Assembly: GCF_039541855.1 (NCBI RefSeq)
Contig: NZ_BAABHA010000002.1
Coordinates: 1,244,966-1,308,965, forward strand
From: Solirubrum koreensis
GTDB taxonomy: Bacteria; Bacteroidota; Bacteroidia; Cytophagales; Hymenobacteraceae
DNA: 64,000 nucleotides
Direction: 5' to 3'
The first letter of the stretch is position 1, and every line of letters starts with the position of its first letter. A model generated the notes under the pieces. That model searched no databases. It saw only the letters and a list, made by a program, of their open reading frames with translations, and had not been told where the DNA came from. This document shows, piece by piece, positions 59,320 to 64,000 of this stretch. Made by a program: the position numbers and the translations under genes.

Positions 59320-61878
59320 TTAAAACTCGAAGTACTCGCCAGGCTGGGGAATAGCTGGCTTTTTCTCGGCCGGTTTTATGGGCGTTTTCAGCACGTCGCG
59401 CAGGCGGGGTGGCGGGGCAGGCGCGGGGCTGCTGGTAGCAGGCGCCTTAGTCTCGGCGCTAGGGGCGGCAGCCGGGCCATTACGCCGCGCCTGTGCCCGT
59501 TCCCGGTCGTAGCCCACCCGGAAGTTGGCCTCGTCGCCCCACACGTGCAGCAGCAGCTCAGGACCATTGGAGGTTGCTATGCCGCCATCGGTAGTTTTGA
59601 ATACGGGCCTACGCAGCCCCGGCAGCAGCGGAATAGCCAAATGGTAATCCATTTGCTGATCGAACGTGTGCGTACCCGTCACGGTAATGCGCGAAGCGGC
59701 CCGCACATTCGAGCGAATATCCATACTCGGCACATACACCGTCCCGCTTTGAATGTACACGGTATTGGTAAGCTCATCGAAGCGCAGGTGGCGTAGCTGC
59801 TCCCGGCTGGCTACCATCGAGAGCTTCTGCATGGGTTCGAAGTTGTTCAACTCGCCGCGGCGTACGGTGGCGTGCACTTCGGCCTCCAGCCGCTCGGTAA
59901 GCGGCCGCAGCTGCGGGGTAAAGAACAGATCGGCATCGGCCTTTGCTGTTAACTCCCCGCGCAGGTGCCGAGCCGTGATAAAAGCTTGGCCAAAATTTTC
60001 AAACACATAGAATAGACTATCGAGCGGCACCTGCTGGCATGAGGCCACGGTATGGGCCTGTACAACCGTTGGTTGTCGGGCATCGAGCGAGCCACGAACA
60101 TCAAACCGCCCTCCTGCGGCCACTAACGTTACGCCAGGTGTGCTGAGTACCTGCTGTTGCAAACGCACCTTACCCCGCGCCCCACGTGCCCGTAACCGTC
60201 GAAAACGCAACTGCGCCACCGAGGCTTCAAGATCCAGCGCCAAGTTAGCCGGCAGCTTGAATGTATAGCCGTTTGTTTCGGCCGCCCCGACCTTGCTGCC
60301 CGCCGATACTGCTCCCGCGGCCTCTGGGGTACTAAGCAGCTCGTTAAGGTTCAGTAGCCGGGAGCTAACGTCGGCTTCCACCAACAACGCTTGGTTCGGC
60401 ACCAGCAGCCAGCCCAGCGCATTGCGAAACATGCCGCTCAGCAGAAAATCAGACTGCCCCAACCGACCGCTGAAATTCGTTACCGCCACATCGTTACGCC
60501 GAAGCAAAAAACTCCCATTAAGCCCCGACAAGGCTGGTGCCAGGTCGCGCAGTTTTAGGCTCACATTGCGCAGAACCATTTCGCCGGAAGCCTGCGCGGC
60601 AGCGCGGCCCGGGTTTCGGCGCAATGCACGCACGTTGCCGTTTAGCTTTATATCGAGCTTTGCCTGCCCGCTGGCCTGCCGAATTACGGGCGTGGGGTAA
60701 AAACGCAGTGCATCGGCCACATCCAAATCGGCCCGCACGTGCAGAGTTATGGTGGGGTCCAGCAGGTTGGCGTAGCGCAAGCTGCCGCTGAACGGACGCC
60801 CGCGCAGGCGGCCGCGTACATCCTTCAGTTCCAGCACGGCTTGGCGGGCCGTGGCCTGCGCTCCGTTGGTAAAAGTACCTGCCAGGTGCACATGCTCCAG
60901 CGTTTGTTTGGTATCGGGATGGTAAAAAGAGGCGTCCCGACAACCGAAACGCACTTTCACCTGCGGGTTCTGCTTGGCCGAAAGCTCGCCGCGCACCGTG
61001 CCGCTGAAATACACCTCTCCCCGGCTGCGGTAAGCAGCTAAGCGCCGGCTCATACGCGGTGGCAGCAATGCGAATAAACTTTGTATATCGGTACGGCGGC
61101 CGTCCGCTTGCACGTTTAACCGCGTGGCCCCACCCCAGCCTACCGTACCTGCCAGCGAGTACATTCCCTCGCCAATGGTTATTTCCGAAGGCCGAATAAA
61201 CACTTGTCGGCTCTTCCTGTCTATCCGCAGCGCGGCAGCTACAGTAAGCTCGCGCTTACGCATGTACGTATCGGCTCCTAAACGTAGTGCTTCAACCAGC
61301 ATTGGGCCCCGCACCGCAACGCCAATTGTATCCGGTGTTACCGTTAGCCCTGCCTCCAATTCGCGGGCCTGTACAACGTAATGGTGGCGCAACAACGAAT
61401 CCGCGAAGCCAAGAGCCACATTGTGTAGTTGAACCTGCTCCACAGCAAATGTCATGGCCTCCTCGGTAGACGCTGAATCCACCCGAAATACCCGGTAGTT
61501 AGCTTCACCGTTACCGTTATGTCGTAACCACACCGCCCCCCCCGAGAGGGTAAGCGCCCGAATGCGGTAGCGCCCACCCAACATATCCCAGGCATTGAAT
61601 GCACAATGCATGCGCTGTAGCCGCGCCAGGGCTACGGTATCGGCCGGTAGCGAACCGCCAACACGCACATTGTGCAGCGTAACGCTTACTCGCGGAAAGT
61701 CGGTCCACCACGACAACTCAATTCTCGCTACCTGTACTGGTGTGCGCAAATGCTTGTTAGCAGATGCGACGAAAAGTGAAATAATGTGGTCTTGCCCCAA
61801 CCACAATGCTGAGGCGGCAGCAGCAGTAAGCATCACAAGCCCTAATAGCCCAACTCCCAACCATTTTATCGCCCGCAC
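59320..61878 (-). CDS. AsmA-like envelope protein
   Basis: An 852-residue protein with one N-terminal membrane anchor (VGLLGLVMLTAAAASALWLG, about 9-28) and a long beta-rich periplasmic body. Features typical of AsmA/bridge-like proteins: VQVARIELSWWTDFPRVSVTLHNVRV near the start, and a C-terminal AsmA-C part (NLALDLEASVAQLRFRRLRARGARG; LRHLRFDELTNTVYIQ). The last 60 residues are Pro/Ala-rich. AsmA-family proteins are thought to move phospholipids or support outer-membrane assembly. The start is a GTG at 61878, with AGAGAGG just before it; no ATG is closer. Confidence 0.85.
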   Translation of the reverse strand: MRAIKWLGVGLLGLVMLTAAAASALWLGQDHIISLFVASANKHLRTPVQVARIELSWWTDFPRVSVTLHNVRVGGSLPADTVALARLQRMHCAFNAWDMLGGRYRIRALTLSGGAVWLRHNGNGEANYRVFRVDSASTEEAMTFAVEQVQLHNVALGFADSLLRHHYVVQARELEAGLTVTPDTIGVAVRGPMLVEALRLGADTYMRKRELTVAAALRIDRKSRQVFIRPSEITIGEGMYSLAGTVGWGGATRLNVQADGRRTDIQSLFALLPPRMSRRLAAYRSRGEVYFSGTVRGELSAKQNPQVKVRFGCRDASFYHPDTKQTLEHVHLAGTFTNGAQATARQAVLELKDVRGRLRGRPFSGSLRYANLLDPTITLHVRADLDVADALRFYPTPVIRQASGQAKLDIKLNGNVRALRRNPGRAAAQASGEMVLRNVSLKLRDLAPALSGLNGSFLLRRNDVAVTNFSGRLGQSDFLLSGMFRNALGWLLVPNQALLVEADVSSRLLNLNELLSTPEAAGAVSAGSKVGAAETNGYTFKLPANLALDLEASVAQLRFRRLRARGARGKVRLQQQVLSTPGVTLVAAGGRFDVRGSLDARQPTVVQAHTVASCQQVPLDSLFYVFENFGQAFITARHLRGELTAKADADLFFTPQLRPLTERLEAEVHATVRRGELNNFEPMQKLSMVASREQLRHLRFDELTNTVYIQSGTVYVPSMDIRSNVRAASRITVTGTHTFDQQMDYHLAIPLLPGLRRPVFKTTDGGIATSNGPELLLHVWGDEANFRVGYDRERAQARRNGPAAAPSAETKAPATSSPAPAPPPRLRDVLKTPIKPAEKKPAIPQPGEYFEF

Positions 61879-62031
61879 CTCTCTTTTTTACCGCTTGAAA
61901 GTGAACTGATTGCGAATAGACGCCGCTTTTTATCGAAAATTTTCTCCCTAAATGTCGGCAAAGTGTTGTGCTTTCCGAAAACACCCCCCATATTTGCATT
62001 CCCAAACGGCACATACGCCGCGAAGGAAATC

Positions 62032-62109
62032 GGGAGATTAGCTCAGCTGGTTCAGAGCATCTGCCTTACAAGCAGAGGGTCACTGGTTCGAACCCAGTAT
62101 CTCCCACCA
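62032..62109 (+). tRNA. tRNA-Val (anticodon UAC), CCA encoded
   Basis: All arms fold: acceptor GGGAGAT/ATCTCCC (7 bp), D stem GCTC/GAGC, anticodon stem TCTGC/GCAGA with loop CTTACAA (TAC at 62067-62069), and T stem ACTGG/CCAGT with loop TTCGAAC. The CCA end is encoded (62107-62109). The gene is 78 bp. Confidence 0.97.
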
Positions 62110-62113
62110 CTGA

Positions 62114-62151
62114 AAAACAGCCACTTAGTTGCAAAACTGAGTGGCTGTTTT
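62114..62151 (+). terminator. Terminator of tRNA-Val
   Basis: Seventeen-base arms (62114-62130 and 62135-62151) pair with a single G-U, loop GCAA, followed by TACTTTTAGG. Confidence 0.85.
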
Positions 62152-64000
62152 ACTTTTAGGCCTCACCGTGGTGCATACAGCCCCTCTCCTACTTCCGCCG
62201 CATAGGATGTGAATCGGATTTCTGATTTCAGCGAGAACCGTCGTAAAGCGCCGTGTAGCGGGCTAGATCAGCCAAGTTGGTCACTCATGCTTGAAAGCCC
62301 ACCCGACCCCGATAAATGCGGTGTTGGGCTAACCAGTAGATTCAGGTTCTTTGTCCGCTCTAAGTGACAAAAGCGCACGAGGCCTTTCTGAACAATTCAA
62401 CCTGACTCCTGCGAGGCCCTGTTCGAGAAAATTGTCCTGCTGGTTTCAGCCGCTGCAGCTGTTCTGCCCCACCTCCGGTTCTTCCGCTTTTTTTCCTCGG
62501 CCTCTGTGAGCTTAACAAGGTCTACTGAATGACCGGGTACTGGCTGTTGCAACATCACACAGGCTAGCCCCCTTGGCTGCGTGTGGTGGCGGGGGCTTGC
62601 TTGGCCGGCGCGTGCTAGACGCTAACCGATACTATCTTCCTACACCGAGATGAAACCTTGTCGCAGGTGCTGTCGGGCGTGCCCGGGGCCGGCTTGGCTG
62701 GCTACCTTTAGTGGCTTATTTAGAGGCGGGCCACAGTGGCGTTTGTGCTCGTAGGCGTAGTCGCTTACTATCCCACCACCCTCAGCCCCCTCCGTCCCTG
62801 CTCGCGCTGCACCACAACTTCGTGGAGCATCACTAGCTAGCCAGTAACCTCCACACATTTGGTTACGTTCAGCAAACAGAAGAGAAATTGATGGCGAAGG
62901 AATGTAGCATTGCAGCAGCCTAGCGGGGATACGCCGCTAGCCAAGAGTGGAAGGGGCCTACACAGCAGCCGACCGCTGGAAGCTCAGCAATGCGTATACC
63001 AAACTAACCTTTACCACGCTTACACGTGCAAAGCCAGCAGCGTATAGGAACAACCTCACTGCAACGAAGCCCTCCACAACCTTCAGCTGGCGCACCATTA
63101 TTTAGTGTGCAAGGAGAACCAACTCGCGCCACACTAAAAGCTCTGCTTACTGGGAGTAGCAATAAGCTTAAAGCTTCGCCTATCTGACTAACTTCTACCT
63201 CAAGCCTGGCCAGTTCCAGTAGATTGACACGTTGTTTAGGGGCGCCCTAACGATATACAACCGGCTGTACCCGAAGCCCAACGCAAACACCGCAGAGCTC
63301 CTCATCAATTACAGTGACGCGCTGGCTGCAGCTCGCATCTAGAACGCCTCCACCGAAGCCGACCGAAAGGCGAACAATGGTTGGCTAGTTCACCGACTCG
63401 GCCGAGGCCACAGCATCATTGGAAGGTACAGCAACCAATACCCAAACTTTCGACCTAAGAATTTATCCAGAGTAGCCGACGCAGCCCACACAAAATAGTC
63501 TTGCTCTCATAAAATTATTGGGAGCCCTTCAATGGGCTTCGGTGGACATTGCAAATACCAGCTTATTCTCATGCCTTAGGGCACGACCTGCATCTGAAGG
63601 ACAAAGCCAAGTAGGTTAACTGACTGTGTGTAGCAGGCGCCTAACAATTGAATACAACTGGCAGCGGCAGCGCTTATGTCGCATAGAAAACTCCCATGGC
63701 AAGGAGCAGTGGTGAAGCGGGAAAATTCAGTAAGCAGCAGCATCAACCATTCTTATGCGAACTTGTTAACGTTGCTCGAGAGGCAATTAGCTGCTGCGCC
63801 AAGAATCATTAACCTTAACTGGGCAGTTTCAAGGAAAGATTTCAAGAGTTACGCAGGACATACATAACGAGATATTGGATGCCGAACTCGAAGTGACCCA
63901 ACATTAATGCATTCAAACATTCAGTTACGGCCTGGGGCTGGTTCTAAACGACGCGCGCCCCCCGCGGCGGCTCCGGTGGGGAGCCCGCGGGGGGCGCGGC
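62152..64000. other. About 1.85 kb without an intact gene; possible decayed coding sequence
   Basis: No frame longer than 72 codons occurs here, unlike the rest of the window, and the second half is visibly richer in A+T. Short stretches still read like protein, e.g. CNEALHNLQLAHHYLVCKEN near 63060-63130 and a LTIYNRLYPKPNANTAELLI stretch near 63245-63310, which recall tetratricopeptide-type helices. They lie in different frames, broken by stops. This fits old pseudogenes, but no parent gene can be named. Confidence 0.45.
63954..63998. repeat. GC-rich inverted repeat at the window end
   Basis: Arms CGCGCCCCCCGCGG (63954-63967) and CCGCGGGGGGCGCG (63985-63998) are exact complements around a 17-base loop. 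No T run is visible before the window ends, so its role (terminator, attenuator or repeat) is open. Confidence 0.7.

Noticed and set aside
62640..62858. 72-codon leftward frame in the gene-poor end
   Set aside because: No signal, motif or neighbour supports it; composition looks random.
63676..63867. 63-codon rightward frame in the gene-poor end
   Set aside because: Short, isolated and without recognisable features; could be a fragment but not supported.

Overview
The window is chromosomal DNA from a G+C-rich Bacteroidota bacterium, most likely Hymenobacter or a close relative. This is inferred from the type-3 (archaeal-type) prolyl-tRNA synthetase, many lipoproteins, OmpA/PD40 and FadL-like outer-membrane proteins, flotillin FloA with a short NfeD, and recurrent TAnnTTTG promoter boxes, which are the Bacteroidota -7 element. 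It reads mostly as ordinary core genome with about 50 protein genes, one tRNA, many strong hairpin terminators between convergent genes, and a few repeat-rich or decayed spots.

Layout. 0-8.6 kb: end of an ArnT/GT39-type glycosyltransferase, a TonB-C lipoprotein, a DPP-IV family peptidase, a lipoprotein, a FadL-like porin and a low-complexity lipoprotein. 8.7-13.6 kb: proS, a small unknown gene, DinB-like and Crp/Fnr-like genes, then nfeD-floA. 13.7-21.5 kb: OmpA/PD40 protein, a large probable beta-barrel protein, a conserved lipoprotein, a 2-oxoglutarate/Fe(II) oxygenase and a ChrA transporter. 21.6-27.9 kb: a six-gene leftward nucleotide-sugar operon (wbpD-tviB-galE-rfbB-tviC-rfbA) that should feed surface polysaccharide synthesis. 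27.9-33 kb: prmC diverging from ribD, then msrC, a UPF0323-like lipoprotein and a YgiC/glutathionylspermidine synthase-like ATP-grasp gene. The last two are separated by a four-helix-bundle (S23/IVP-like) gene bounded by inverted heptamer repeats. 33-39 kb: psd, gdhA, a 21-bp minisatellite, a dispersed palindrome, cdsA, a CPBP protease and dusB. 39-53.5 kb: SnoaL-like protein, EamA exporter, outer-membrane protein, LpxR-like lipid A deacylase, a 1640-residue DUF4011-helicase-nuclease-DUF3320 protein (Hhe-type phage-defence candidate), an amino-acid permease, twin four-cysteine membrane proteins, an AttH/CrtC-like lipocalin protein and an orphan histidine kinase. 53.8-62.1 kb: hemA, an ArsR regulator, a second glutamate/leucine-type dehydrogenase, an MscS channel, a TerB-like protein, an AsmA-like protein and tRNA-Val. 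62.15-64 kb: no intact gene; it looks like decayed sequence.

Functional themes are envelope biogenesis (phospholipid synthesis, polysaccharide precursors, lipid A modification, AsmA, FloA/NfeD), translation and tRNA functions (proS, prmC, dusB, hemA, tRNA-Val) and redox or amino-acid metabolism. The best leads for new biology are the four-helix-bundle cassette with its nine-copy heptamer tract just before a start codon, the solitary Hhe-like gene, the twin Cys4 membrane proteins, and the exact-period 21-bp repeat between cdsA and gdhA.
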